64,000 nucleotides of DNA from Paulownia fortunei (GCA_019321725.1 CM033122.1:15774274-15838273); one strand, 5' to 3'; positions 12,235 to 24,545 are shown, counted from the stretch's first letter. Made by a program: numbers and translations. Notes: generated by a model from the letters alone, not told the origin.

Positions 12235-12600
12235 GAACTTCTTTTTGAGCTTATGTACGATGCAAGTGACTACGCAGTTGGTGCCGTATTAGGGCAGCAA
12301 GTAGGGTAAACTCCTCATGCTATTTATTATGCATCGCATACTTTAAATGATGCCCAACTCAACTATTCTACCACTGAAAATGAACTTATGGTAGTTATTT
12401 TTGCTTTAGAAAAATTTTGTTCTTATTTGATAGGTGCAAAAGTAATTGTTTATTCCAATCACATAGCCCTTAGGTACTTGCTCACCAAGAAGGATGTCAA
12501 GCCCTGACTCATTCGGTGGATCCTTCTTATGCAAGAATTTAATTTGGAAATCAAGCACAATAAGGGTTCTGAGAATTTGGTTGTGGACTATCTTAGTAGG
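12235..12600 (+). pseudogene. Athila-like RNase H domain
   Basis: It follows reverse transcriptase in the same general frame: LMYDASDYAVGAVLGQQ (first catalytic Asp kept), TTENELMVVIFALEKF (catalytic Glu kept), then YSNHIALRYL, in which the third acidic position is Asn (codon 12457-12459). Stops occur at 12232-12234, 12307-12309 and 12505-12507. It ends with IKHNKGSENLVVDYLSRL, the usual boundary before integrase. Confidence 0.86.
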
Positions 12601-13981
12601 TTGGTATATGAGGAAGATGCATTTACATTAAATGAAGGTTTCTCGGATGAACAACTTCTAGCAATGAGTGTGGCAGCCCCTTGGTATGTCAACATTATTA
12701 ATTTCTTAGTTAATAGGAGGTTGCCAGATGAGTTGACTAAGGCACAAAAAGAAAAGATCAAGAGTGATGCTAAATACTATATTTGGGATGATCTATACCT
12801 TTGGAAGCATTGTTCCGATCAAGTGTTAAGAATGTGCGTGCATGAAAGTGATTTCATTTCCATTCTAAAATTTTGTCATTCTCTTGCATGTGGTGGACAT
12901 TTTGGACTAAAACGGACTATCCTTAAGGTGCTTGAAAGTGGTTTCTATTGGCCCTCATTATTCAAGAATTCATATCGCCATTGCAAGTCTTGTGATCGGT
13001 GTCAAAGGATAGGTAACTTGGGACCTAGGAATCAAATGCCACAAACTCCTATACTCATTGTTGAATTTTTTTAGGTTTGGGGCATTGATTTCATGGGCCC
13101 ATTTCTCCCTTTTTTTGGTAATCTTTACATTATACTTATTGTTGATTATATCTCAAAGTGGGTGGAAGTCAAAGCCACTCAGACTAATGATTTAAAAAGT
13201 GTAGTACATTTTGTCAAGTCCCATATTTTTACAAGGTTCGGCATGCCCTAGGCCATTATTAGCGATAGAGCCACCCACTTTTGCAATAGGTCAGTGAAAG
13301 CTCTTTTCAAGAAGTATAACATCACACATCCAGTTTCCACATCATACCATCCACAAACAAGTGGGCAAGCGGAGGTGTCCAATAGAGAGATCAAGTCTAT
13401 CCTTGAGAAAACGGTCAAAGTGAATAGGAAAGATTGGAGCATTCACCTTGATAATGCCTTATGGGCATATCAGACAGCTTACAAAATTTCCATTTGCATG
13501 TCCCTCTATCGGTTAGTTTATGGGAAGCCTTGTCATCTCTTGATTGAGCTAAAGCATAAAGCATGGTGGGCAGTGAAACAATGCAACATGGAGATGGATG
13601 CAGTAGGGGAATAAAGAAAGTTACAGCTCTAAGAGCTTGAGAAGATTCGTAATGATGCCTATGAAAATTCTCGGATCTATAAAGAGAAGACTAAGGTATT
13701 TCATGATATGATGATTTCTAGAAAAGACTTTATCATTGGTAAAAAAATTCTTCTATTTCATTCATGTCTTAAGTTATTTTTGAGGTAAATTGTGCTCTCA
13801 TTGGGTTAGTCATTTTATTATTTCTAATGTCTTTCCTCATGGTGTAGTTGAAATATGGAGTTTGAAGGTGGAGAAGTTATTCAAAGTAAATGGCTATATG
13901 TTGAAACCTTACTACAAGAATTTTCAATCGAAGAATATAGATGAGACCCCCATTTATGAGTTGACTTATGTGGAGGAGTAA
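12601..13981 (+). pseudogene. Athila-like integrase
   Basis: The zinc-binding part is well kept at 12840-13010 (CHSLACGGHFGLKRT, then CKSCDRCQR). The catalytic core follows in one frame with two stops (13072-13074, after VEFF; 13249-13251): GIDFMGPF supplies the first Asp, SDRATHF the second, and SNREIKS the Glu. Beyond [10 protein letters not shown] and LVYGKPCHL the C-terminal part continues to about 13980 with further stops. In the family this enzyme inserts the cDNA and makes the 5-bp duplications. This is the best preserved domain of the element. Confidence 0.9.
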
Positions 13982-15746
13982 TGAGAGAGGTGATGTCGGG
14001 CTGAGGATGTTAAACCAAGCGTTTATTGGGAGGCAACCCTATGGATGTAAAAGTAGGCATTGAAAACTTATAATCATAGATTTGATCTCTCTAACTCTCA
14101 TTCTCTTTTATTTCTATCCATTTTATTTTAAATAGTTGTTTTATTTCACTTTGTTTGTGTATACCAATCTAACCTTATTACATTTAATTTTTTATTTTAA
14201 TAGTCTAGGTTTACATTGAGAATAATGTAAGGATTAAGTGTAGGGGGGAGGATTTAGGACTTATATATTTATTTTTTTAAGTTTTTGTTTCCTTACATTT
14301 TTCCTTGTTTTGTTTTATTTGTGTATAAGTTTTAAATTTTTAAGTCCTAGGTGTTCTTCCAACTTCTATGATGAGAATTGAGCATGAATGACATGGTTGT
14401 TTTTGACGATAGGTGTTGTTTTAGATCTTGATATTATTCTTTGGTGATATGTTTTTCGTGGCGATCATACTTAACTCTTTTTGCACAAATAGCTATGTTC
14501 TTTAGTATGGAAACAAACATGTTAAAATAGGTAGTTCTTATACCCTCACTTTAATTATCACTTGGGTTTCGATATGTGGGGGTTGAATATTAGAACTCTT
14601 TCGGAGGTCTGTCGAGGTGAACAATTGATTGAGCATCACTTGACAAATGATTAAAGCACTAGGATTTCTAGCACCATAGCCAAATTAACTTGTTTCCCAT
14701 GTGATGTTTCAAGAGAACATCCCCCATAGTGAGCCACTTTTAGTATTTTATTAAATAAGCTATTTTTGTGGTAACCATATCTTTTTACCTAGCCTAAATA
14801 CACTATTATCCTACTCTTGTTCTAAAAATAAATTGAAACTTAAGAGACATTTCGATACAAGGTGAGCTTGCCAAAGAAATTTGGGATGAAATAAAAGATA
14901 AGTGTGGGGAAGCTCAAACAAAGGAAAGAAGAGAAAAATGTTGAAAAAACATATTTATACAAAAAAAAAAGAGAAAAAAAAGAAAGTTGCAAACTATTGA
15001 AAAATAAACTTATTGTGAGTTGCAACTAAAAATGAGATATTGTAAAGTTGATAAGAATGATGAAGAATGGTCCAATACAATGATATTAGGCCCCAATATT
15101 GAAACTTGTGGATCATGAGAATCATTCTTTGATGAGATTTATGTCTCTCATTTAATGAGGTTTTTAGAATCTTTGTTGCATCATATCTCGTTCTTTCTTA
15201 TACCACACACTACCCATTGGCCCCATTACAACCATTGTTTAAGACTTTTTGATTTCATGTGATGCTTTCAGTGTAATAGAGATATATACCAAATAAGAAG
15301 CCTATGATATTCGACTCTTACATTAGAGATTGGGTGATGGCTTTTGTGAGGTTCTATGGGAATTTACCTATTTGAATCATACATGGTTTCATTACTATTG
15401 AAAATAGCTATACACACACACAAAAACACTTGAGTATGAATGTTGTGGAAGTGTATTTACTTTTGAATAACTATGGGTTAAATTTAACATTTGTTTGATT
15501 TCATTATCATATTACTTTATTGCTCCCTGAGAAATAATCATTGGAATTTATGTGTCACAGGTGTTTGTGGGTATCATCATCGAAAATCCTCACGAGACTA
15601 CAACTCATCCTCTATTGTCGATCTAGGTGTTTTAAAAGCTTATTGCATGTGCCAAAAGAAATTGTTATTTTCTATAAAAGTGGATTAACTTAGTTTGTAT
15701 TTTTAGGTTTGCTCGAGGACTATCAAAGGATAAGTGTGGGGCAATT
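13982..15746 (+). other. Athila 3' non-coding region
   Basis: About 1.76 kb between integrase and the 3' LTR. It opens with the GTCGGGCTGAGGATGTTAAA and GGGAGGCAACCC wording that commonly follows integrase in Athila-type elements. It has no open frame resembling an envelope-like protein. The A-rich antisense frame at 14840-15025 looks like chance. Confidence 0.7.
15729..15746 (+). other. Polypurine tract before the 3' LTR
   Basis: GGATAAGTGTGGGGCAATT sits immediately upstream of the LTR start TGACAAG, where plus-strand DNA priming is expected. Confidence 0.7.
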
Positions 15747-17581
15747 TGACAAGTACATATTTTGTATCAATTCCACAATGTCTTCTTTGCTTTGTTCTTT
15801 TTAATATTATATTTTTATTAATGTTTTGTGTATGATAGGAATTTGAAAATTAGGAGATCAAAAATGAGCCAAAATGAAGTTGAAACAAGCATTCTTGTAC
15901 AAAATCTCATTGACACAATGCCAGTGTGGCAGTTTTTGTATTTTGGACATAACTTTATGATCCAAAGTCCTTTCGACTTGATTTTTAAATCATTGAAAAG
16001 ATAAGTGATAGATATATAACTTTTATGTTGGCTACTTATCCTAGTTCAATTTATTTCAAATATAAAATTTCAATTAAAGAGTAAAAAATGCACTAAAACT
16101 TTCAGATAAGACAGTCCTTGTATTTTTAGCATAACTCTCTCCACAAATGTCATATAGAGTTGGTTCAAGTGTCTATTGAAATCAAGATACCTAGTTATAA
16201 TTTATTAGAAGACACAAAAGGCTAATTCAAATTAGAAAGTTCTCAAAAATAGATTAGAAAAGAATGATCAGAGTCGTAGCGCCAAGAGGACAGAATGTTT
16301 GGCGCCACGGCCCCAGAAACATGGAGAAAAAGGAGAGGAAATGTGGGGACTTCTTTTGGCCTTAAAAAATGGATAAAAATGAGAGAAAACATGGGGAAAA
16401 TCCAAGAAAATAGAAATAATTCTAGGTTCCTTTTGGAAGATTCTTTTAGAAAAGCTATGAAAAGTGGAAGGTTTTCAAAGGTCATTCATCCTTTAAAAGG
16501 GGGAAAGGAGCTTAAACCAAGGGAGACTCATTCTTTAGAAATCATACACATATTTGACAAGCAATCTTGGGGGTTTTGGGTATCAAGGAAGACAAAGTGG
16601 AAGAGGTTGAATGAGGAGACAACCATAATCTACCATCAACCTCAACTATCTTCTTCAACCAGTAAGTTTTTTTTACTCCTAATATTGTTAATTTTAATTT
16701 TTTTGTCATTTTTATCATGTTAGGCTAAACTTTCTTCTTAGTTGAGGATGGTTTCAAAGCCCTAGACATAAATTCTTGCAATTAAATGTTTGATATTATT
16801 TACTAAATTTTTAATTGAAGTTGTTTATGTTTTTCTATGCTTAATGTCTTATGGGTATTTTTCTTGCTTTGTTTGGGTGCACAACCAAATTGGGTTTGAG
16901 AACTCCCTACAACTGGATTAGAGATTTTAGATCTGTAATTGTTGTGAATTTATAATCATGTATAGTAAATTGTGGTTAATGATTATAGGGTATTTTTATT
17001 AATTGCAATGGAAAACATAAATTAAATGACTTGAGCTTGTGTGATTGTTACTTAGATCAATCTATCTTTTTTATTTTAATGCATCTATTGAATTAAATCT
17101 AGAGAGCTTGTTCTAGGTTATTTGGGGGTAGGGAATTAGGTAGAAAGCTTGTTCTTCCTAACAAGTAACTAAGAAAAAATTGGGGTAATATAACTTGTTA
17201 TTAGTTACGGTCGATAATTTCAATGGCAAGTTATTAGTAATATTAATATGAAATTATAACCCATTGTCTAGTGGCGGCGAATGAAACCTCAACCAACTTT
17301 AATCGATTGTTGCTTGTTGTTTTGATTTTGATTGTTTTTTTAATTTACGTGATTTAGTTACTCAATTCAACCCCCCAATCATTTGTTGTTTATTTCTAGA
17401 GTTTACTTATTGAAGTCTTAATTTTATATTAGTAATTTTGAAGTTAAAATTATTAGTTTATGAGACGATAGTAAATCAGTTAACCTTGATTCCCGTGGGA
17501 TCGACTCTTACTCGCTCTATATTCATTGAAAATTTATTGAAGAGTAAGATTTAAATTTAGTAGGCTTACAACAACTGACCA
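15747..17581 (+). repeat. 3' LTR of the Athila-like element
   Basis: It starts TGACAAGTACATATTT and ends CAACTGACCA, followed by AGGGT. It is 1,835 bp, slightly shorter than the 5' copy because of a block missing near 16310. A 142-codon frame (16295-16723) is only LTR sequence and is not conserved in length with the other copy. Confidence 0.92.
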
Positions 17582-17586
17582 AGGGT
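17582..17586. repeat. Target-site duplication AGGGT, right
   Basis: Matches 6518-6522 exactly and abuts the 3' LTR end. Confidence 0.88.
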
Positions 17587-18300
17587 TTATATGAAGCTTT
17601 TTGATAATTCATTCATAGTCTCCATTCCATTACAAAAAGGCATACACTTCTTACTGTTGAGTATGATACACTTCAGAATGAGCACAAAAATCTACAAGCT
17701 AAGTTGAAAAACCAATAACATTGTGAAAAATAATGCAATAATCTCAAAGTAGAAAATGCTTAGTTAAAAGAAGATATTGCACTCATAACATAGAGAGAGG
17801 CTATGCTAACTACAAAGAATGTAGAACTAGAAAAGCCAATCTCTTCATTTTCAAAAGCATCCAAATCTGTAGATAGCTTGATAAGCGTGCTAAAAACATT
17901 TGGTGACAAGATCAAAATTGAATTTGATCATTCAAATGTCACAAATATCTCTACTACTGTGACCAAAGACAAAAAGGATATTCCTAGAGAAAAAAGAAAG
18001 ATAATTCTCATCAAAGTCAAATCGAGCACACTCAAAGCCTAGACCATCGAGAGATATCAAAAAGACTTGGCACTAGTCAAGTCATTAGGAGAGGGTTCGG
18101 ATACGTGAAGGAAAAAGAACCTGCCAAACCTCGATTATCCAACTAAAGGATAATGAACCTAAGATGAACAGGGTGTAAGACATGGATATTACAAAAAATC
18201 CCATGTTGAGAAACTCTACTTGACATAGAGAGATGTGAGAACTTACTATCAATTTAATGATAGAAAAGGTAAACCTCACAGAGGGTACAAAGATAATCAA
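17587..18300 (+). pseudogene. Copia gag-like fragment, right piece
   Basis: Continues the reading interrupted at 6522. It includes HTLLTVEYDTLQNEHKNL near 17643-17700, then a charged, coiled-coil-like frame (17803-18042, 79 codons: ENVELEKPISSF-type wording, many Lys and Ser), then Tyr/Arg-rich remnants to about 18300. This resembles the region between Gag and protease in some copia (SIRE-like) elements. No zinc knuckle or protease is seen before LTR-like sequence of another element begins at about 18510. Confidence 0.5.
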
Positions 18301-18509
18301 ATTAACAAATATGATCAATAATATGCATCTATGCACTATGAAAATGCATAAACTGTATACGCACATGAAAAATCACACATCCACACATGCATTATACACC
18401 TATCTGTCAGTATTATCCACTTGTTAGCCACAAAAGCAACAAAGGAAAGCGCACATGAATAGTTGTAATTCATTTGTGCATATGTAACTTAAACAGGTTC
18501 ACCTAAAAG

Positions 18510-19235
18510 TGTAATGGTCTTATCTAAACTATTAATGTAGTAACATCTAAATGTAGGTACTTATATAATATGATTATATAGGATTGGACCAGATGTAAAT
18601 TAAATTTTCACATAATTTTGTTGTTTTCTAAAAATTAAAATAAAATCAATAGATGATCATATATGGATTGACCTTAACCCTGAGTAGTTATAAACTTCTA
18701 TTTATTTCAGTGTGATCTTTGATTTGCTCGTTAAAGGTTTGTTAGATAGTATTCTTAAACACTTGCATTTTGGGATCACATTGGAATAGATAGCTAAGAA
18801 TGTACTTACAGTTATGGAATCCATGCCTTCCTGCTAGAAGTGATAAGGTCGTTCCCTTGATTAATTAATTCTAGAATTGAATAGTAGAACACTCAAATTT
18901 ATAACTTGTTTATAAATTAATTATTCACTAGTGAATTAAGGGTAGACAAGGATGAAAAGATATGGAAAACCTAGCTCTAATCATCAATCATCTATAAAGG
19001 GTCAAACTATATGCAACGATTATATCGATGGACTACTCAATATTGACCAAAGTAAATTATTCTATAATTACAAGATTGAAATTTAAAATTTTTAATGGAG
19101 TAATCAAGGAACTAATAAATTAGAGAAATTAATTAAAGAGTTTAATTAATTGTCCCAATTTATTGGAGCTTGTAATTATAGGTCCACATGTCCCCAATCC
19201 ACCTTCGTAAACTTGTAAATAGATTTAATGCAACA
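18510..19235 (+). repeat. 5' LTR remnant of the deleted copia element
   Basis: Similar along its length to 20312-21050 of the 3' LTR (for example TAATGGTCTTATCTAAACTA against the matching wording at 20312). Homology ends near TTTAATGCAACAA, well before the LTR end seen in the other copy. Confidence 0.82.
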
Positions 19236-20030
19236 AGCGTAGATTATGAGATATGACAAATAGATGTCAAGACAGCCTTTCTAAATGGATATCTTGAGGA
19301 AGATATGTACATGCAGCAACTAGAGAGTCTTATAGCACAAGGCTAAGAGCAAAAAGTTCTGCAAATTGTTGAGCTCCATTTATGGAATAAAGTAAGCTTC
19401 TAAAACATGGAACCTAAGATTTTATGAGATGATGAAATCTTATGGTTTTGATCAGAATGTTGATGAACCTTGTTTATACAAGTACATCAAAGACAAAAAG
19501 GTGGTCTTCTTGATATTTTATGTAGAAGATATTCTACTTATTGGAAACAATATCCTAAGACACCTCAATAAAAGAAGGATATGAGATGAATTCCCTATAC
19601 CTCAGTAGGAGGTATCCTTATGTATGCCATATAGTGTACATGGGACATTTGTTACACAATAGGGATAGTCAGTCATTTCTAGTCAAATCCAAAGAACAGT
19701 AAAGAATTTTCTCAAGTATTTTAGGAGAATTATGCTTGTGTATTCAGGTGGAGACCTAAATACTTTTAGATATAGTTTGATCAAAAAGAGAGAGGCGAAC
19801 ATCAACTTTCAGGTCATTATTCACTTTTAATGGCGCAACCAATGTTTGGAGAAGTGTTAAATAATCCAGCACTACTGATTTAACCTTAGAGGTTGAACAC
19901 CTAGCAACTAAAGAAGAAGTTGGCTCAAGATTATTTATTAATTTGGAAGTTGTTCCAAAAATGGATAAGTCAGTTACATTGTCTTGTGATAACTGTTGGG
20001 ATTAGGAGTGAGAGACTCCCCTGCTTCAGG
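19236..20030 (+). pseudogene. Copia reverse transcriptase and RNase H remnants
   Basis: From 19243 the frame reads DYEI, a stop, then QIDVKTAFLNGYLEEDMYMQ; further on come FYEMMKSYGFDQNVDEPCLY and VVFLIFYVEDILLIGN, in which the first Asp of the catalytic pair is Glu. The sequence then jumps to a thumb/RNase H part (SVGGILMYAI near 19602; remnants to about 19990) with many stops and shifts. In the family these domains copy element RNA into DNA. It is clearly non-functional and contains a deletion near 19560. Confidence 0.82.
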
Positions 20031-20043
20031 GCAAGTGGGAGAC
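20030..20043 (+). other. Polypurine tract of the deleted copia element
   Basis: GGCAAGTGGGAGAC immediately precedes the 3' LTR, a typical copia tract. Confidence 0.7.
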
Positions 20044-21653
20044 CATTAAGATAATGCTCTAAAAGTATGTATTAGTACATCATTTGTTGAATTAATAAAA
20101 TAATATTTCATACTTGTTTTGTGCATAATGATGTGCTTATGAATATCAGAAAATTCTTGTTTATTAATGTGATCATAATCTTAGTATATAAGTTTCATAT
20201 ACCAGAGGATTAAGATTAAGGATAACAAACTAAAGTAGTCCATAATAAAATTAATTAAAGTTGAATCTTTAATTAAATTATTATTAGTGTGATCTAATAA
20301 CATTAAGAATCTAATGGTTTTATCTAGACTATTGATGTAGTGACAGCTAAAGGGAGGCACTTTATATAATATGATATATAGGACTAGATCGGATGTAAAT
20401 TGAATTTTCACATAATTTTTGTTGTTTTTTGAAAATTCAAATAATATCAATAGATCATCATATATGGATAGATCTTAATCCTGAGTGGTTATAAGCTCCT
20501 ATTTCATTTAATGTGATCTTTGATTTGCTTGTTAAAAGCTTGTTAGATAGCATTCTTAAATACTTGCATTTGTGGATCATATTGGGATAGGTAGCTGAGA
20601 ATATAACTTACAGATATAGAATTCATGTCTTCCTATGGAAGGTGATAAGAGGATTCCCTTGATTACTAATTCTAAAATTGAATATAATAGAGTTCTCAAA
20701 TTTATAACTTAGTTGTAAATTAACTGTTTACTAGTAAATTAATAGTAGATAAGACAATGATGAAGAAATAATTAGAGAGGTTAACAGAAAACTTAACTCT
20801 AATTATGAATCATCTATGGATGGTCAAACCATATGTAAAGATTATATCGATGTACTATTCAATATTGATCAGAGTAAATTATTATGTATTTCAATAGTGT
20901 AAATCCAGATTTTTAGTAGAGTAATCTTAGAATTAATAATTTGAATGTATTAATTAAGAAGTTTTATTAATTATTAAAATTTATTAAAGCTTTTAATTAT
21001 AGGTTTATAGGTCTCGAATCCACCTTCGTAAATACTATAAGTAAATTTAATGAACAAATTAAATCATACTTGTATTTGTAGGAAATTATTTCCTAGACTG
21101 TGTATTAATTATAAATATCAAGAATATTGGGGAATATTTGATATTACTACATAGATAATAAATAAATATCAGATATTTGTTTTAAAAATTAGAAAAAAAA
21201 GATAAATATAACTTTCCTACTAGATATAACTATCCTACAATTAGAGTAAGAAAAAGAAAAGGAAAGTAGGGATTCAACAAGTATAAAAGGAGATCACCCA
21301 TTTTCTCTTTAGGACTACACGTTTTCTTTGAGAAGAGATCTCTTAGTTTTTTTGCTGAATTTTTTCCTTCCCCTCTCCTAAGCCCATTTTTGTGATTTCA
21401 TGAGTTGGAAACATTACCAGAAAAAATATACAATAATTTTAATTTGGTGTAAAGAACGTCCACTCATTCTAATTGGTGTGGATGCTTGGATTGGAAGATC
21501 TTGGTATCTAAATCAATCAAATCGAAGCTTGGAGATGAGGGATTGTAGATTCTAAAACATCACAAGAAGAGTCTATCTGGTTATGTTTTCTAAAACTCTC
21601 TACTTTATAAATAAATTATTTAGAATTGATTAAAATTATGTATTCATACAACA
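20044..21653 (+). repeat. 3' LTR of the deleted copia element
   Basis: About 1.6 kb, starting after the polypurine tract with a degraded TG end and finishing CATACAACA. A promoter-like TATA (AGTATAAAAGG, near 21275-21285) and the text leading to GAGTCTATCTGGTTATG are typical of the R region of this copia group. The exact ends are approximate. Confidence 0.78.
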
Positions 21654-22526
21654 ACATCAATTTTGTGAAAAAATTTGTTGTGCCTGGTATCACATTTTTT
21701 CTCTGCTCCCAATTTAATTGGGAAATAAAATTATTTATTATACAAAGAATGAAATGATTTAGGAATGGAAAGATGATGGGAAAGGAATGATATAAATATA
21801 ACAATCACATGCTTGGTATGTAACAGTAATGAGAAAGAAGTGGAATCTTCATTCCTTACTTGATTCCAATCTCATAATTGGTAATTATAAATAAATAGTA
21901 GGAATGGAATAAAATTATTTGCAATGACTAAATTACCCTTCAGTAGAAAATTTTTAGATTAAAATTATTATTTGATATATTGTGCATATATGGGTTTGTT
22001 ATGAATATAGTCGGTGTTCCTATATATACACACACACACTCATATATATACACAAATACAGACCTGATATAATATTTTTCATTAAAAAAGACCAACAAAT
22101 AAAATTATTATATTATTCTTTTTTACTGTTGACTAGATTGAGAAAAAAAATTGAAGAAGACGAAGTAGAAAAATAATAAATATTTTTTGTGTTAGTTTAG
22201 TTTTATTAGGGATGACAATAGGTCTGTATACAACTTGGACCATCCCAAACTCGCCTAGCTTGGGGTATATTTTGAAACTATAAATGGGTCTTGAGGCGGG
22301 TTTCAGGTTCAAGTTTTAAGTAAAGGTACTCACAATTTGATTAATCGGCCCAATCAAAATGAAATCGAGATTTCAATTTGCACCAAATTCAAACCAAAAA
22401 TTTCTATTTGATTTTTGATTGTTCTTTTTAAACATTTTTATTATCGATTGGATTTCTATTTTGGTTTCTGTTAATTGATCCAAATCAAAAATCAAAATAT
22501 AATGTTAATATATTTATACATATAAA
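21654..22526. other. Non-coding DNA with microsatellite
   Basis: No gene recognised. A (TA)n/(CA)n run lies at about 22020-22055. The block at 22205-22330 (GGGATGACAATAGG and following) has the wording of a common short plant repeat, but I cannot assign it. Confidence 0.5.
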
Positions 22527-23967
22527 TATGAGGCAAGGGGAGTGAAGTTGGTGAAACACCTATCCATAGTAAATGACATGTTGAACAAGTTTGAAAAGTG
22601 CAACGTTAGGCAAGTACCAAGAGCGAAGAATGCATAGTTGATCAGCAGGTTAAACTAGCTAATTCCATGGCTACGGCCAATAGTAGGAAAGTTACCTTCT
22701 TCAATTCCAGCAAGCCTGAAATTGAGGACGAAGGACTCGATATACTGTGCGCTATCAATGGAATATCGTGTTGGAAGAATAATATTGTTGAGTCCTTCAT
22801 GACTGAGGAGCTTCCCAAAGATCCTAAAGAAGTTCGTATGCTGAAGGTGCTAGCAGTGCACTTCTTGATGATTAATGGGGAGTTCAACAAGTGATGTTTC
22901 TCATATCTTTACCTGAAATACCAATCTACTGAGAAGGTCAATTATGTGCAGATAGACATTCATGAATGAATTTGCAACAACCAACTAAGAGGTGAAGCTC
23001 TCACTGGAAAAGCTTTAAGGCAACGATTCTTCTAGCTCACAATGCTTAAAGATGTAAAAGAACTAGTCTAATGCTCTGAGCCTATCAGAAACATGCCAAT
23101 GTTCAGCACTAGCTACACTACTCCTTCTGTCTAATGAGAGTTTGTGCCTTTTTCATAATGGGGGATGGACATCATAGGACCTTCCCCCTACCATTAGCTA
23201 AAGAAGTTCTTTATCATTACAGTTGACCACTTCACTAAGTGGGTGGAAGCTGAGCTTTTGCCAAAGATTACTAAGAAGGAGCTGATCACTTTTTGTGGAA
23301 GAACATCATAAATAGATTTGGCATACCTCAGGCTCTTATGTCCGACAACGACACTCAATTTTAAGGAGCTAAAAGTTGAGGATATTGTAAAGATTTCTTC
23401 ATCAAGCAGTTTTTCACTTCCTTCGGAAACCCTCAAGCCAACGACCAAACCAAGGCCATCAATTGCACCATCCTGCAATATATAAAAACTTAACCAGAAG
23501 TAGCCAAGGGAGCATGGGTGGATGAGGCTTACCGAACCACTCCTTGAGTCATAATGGGAGAATCACCTTTTAACCTAACATATGGTGTAGAAGTGACTGC
23601 TTCGACATAGATTGGACAGCCAAGTTGAAAGTTGAAAAATTACTCTCTACAGTTTAATAATGAAGCATTGAGGTTGAACTTGGACCCAGTCACTAAAGTA
23701 AGAAAGAATGCTTCTTCTTAAGTGGAGATCTACAAAGAGAAAATGGTGAGGAAATACAACAACAAAGTGCGCCTAAGAACATTTCAAGTTGGAGATTTGT
23801 TAATGAGTAAAGGTTAAATCACCTGCCACCTTGGTAAGTTAGACCCAAAGTGGTAAAGTACCTACAAGGTGATGGAAATAGTCAATACGAAAGCATACAA
23901 ATTGTAACATCAGGATAGAAGGAGTGTGTTGCGTACTTAGAACAATCTCAAGAAGTTTTATCAATAG
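22527..23967 (+). pseudogene. Tat-like Ty3/gypsy Pol fragment (RNase H end and integrase)
   Basis: Reads VKLVKHLSIVNDMLNKFEKC and RQVPRAKNA (end of RNase H), then the linker SRKVTFFNSSKPEIEDEGLD with DPKEVRMLKVLAVHFLMING (22667-22894), then integrase remnants: WGMDIIGPS (first Asp) near 23160, ITVDHFTKWVEAELLPKIT, the core around 23330-23460, and a C-terminal part ending NNLKKFYQ at a stop at 23965-23967. This wording is typical of the Tat/Retand lineage. Stops and shifts are numerous, and the zinc-binding part is broken (QLRGEALTGKALRQ). The 5' portion of the element is missing. Its 3' region is cut by the copia element at 24150. Confidence 0.85.
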
Positions 23968-24144
23968 TGTCTGAATAGCCATATTTATTTAGTTTCTTAT
24001 AAAATGCCCAAGGGCTACTATGCTTACTAGAATATTTCCATTTAATTTATGATGGTTTGCCCCAAGAAGGCTAATGATCTACTTTGATTTCAGTTTCATT
24101 TTCCAGTAATGAATGCCATCTCAATAGACTATCATGTCAACATC

Positions 24145-24149
24145 ATTTT
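24145..24149. repeat. Target-site duplication ATTTT, left
   Basis: ATTTT precedes the 5' LTR and recurs at 31699-31703 directly after the 3' LTR. The sequence is low in complexity, but its position at both exact LTR ends supports it. Confidence 0.75.
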
Positions 24150-24544
24150 AGTAAGATAAATGGGTTAACAGGTCACCCATGAGGATTGACCCAACCTAAA
24201 AGGTTCAGAAAAGGAAAGTGAACTTTAGTGGGAGTAGTTTTCTGAAAACTACCCTGTAACCAACATAAAAAAAAAGGAGGGAACTTACCCCTAATCTTCC
24301 TCTAACTTTGACAAAAAAAAAATCTCTCTGTGAAAATAACATAAGAAAGAAAACAAAAAGAGAAAGAGGGTTATTGTGATAAAAGAGTTAATTGAAAATT
24401 AATACTAGAGGAAGCATTTGGATTATGGATCAAAACTCTTTCTGTATCTAATCGGGTTTGGACAAAAGTGAATCTTGAAAGATTTGAGAAACATCAGTGA
24501 TTCCTTGAACATATCTCATGTTTATTTTTATTTAATTTTTGTCA
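24150..24544 (+). repeat. 5' LTR of the decayed copia element
   Basis: Starts AGTAAGATAAATGGG (the expected TG is AG here) and ends TTTTTGTCA before the primer site. It matches 31249-31698 across its length except for a GA-repeat block present only in the 3' copy. Confidence 0.87.
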
Positions 24545-24545
24545 A

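Larger units (their letters stand above)
6523..17581 (+). mobile_element. Athila-like Ty3/gypsy LTR retrotransposon, complete but inactive
   Basis: An 11,059-bp element bounded by two long LTRs, AGGGT duplications, a tRNA-Asp-type primer site and a polypurine tract. The internal order is Gag, protease, reverse transcriptase, RNase H, integrase and then a long non-coding 3' region, the order and size expected of the Athila lineage. No envelope-like frame was recognised in the 3' region. LTR copies differ at about 12 positions in a 140-bp stretch I compared by hand (6655-6795 against 15872-16010), so the insertion is not recent. All domains carry stops or frameshifts, and catalytic aspartates are replaced in three enzymes. 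Confidence 0.93.
18510..21653 (+). mobile_element. Copia element with deleted interior and truncated 5' LTR
   Basis: Two related LTR copies (18510-19235 and 20044-21653) flank about 800 bp of copia reverse transcriptase and RNase H remnants. The 5' LTR lacks its first part, which is replaced by the gag-like fragment, and its end is joined directly to the middle of reverse transcriptase. Gag, protease, integrase and the start of reverse transcriptase are gone. No target duplication can be checked because the left end is lost. Confidence 0.82.
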
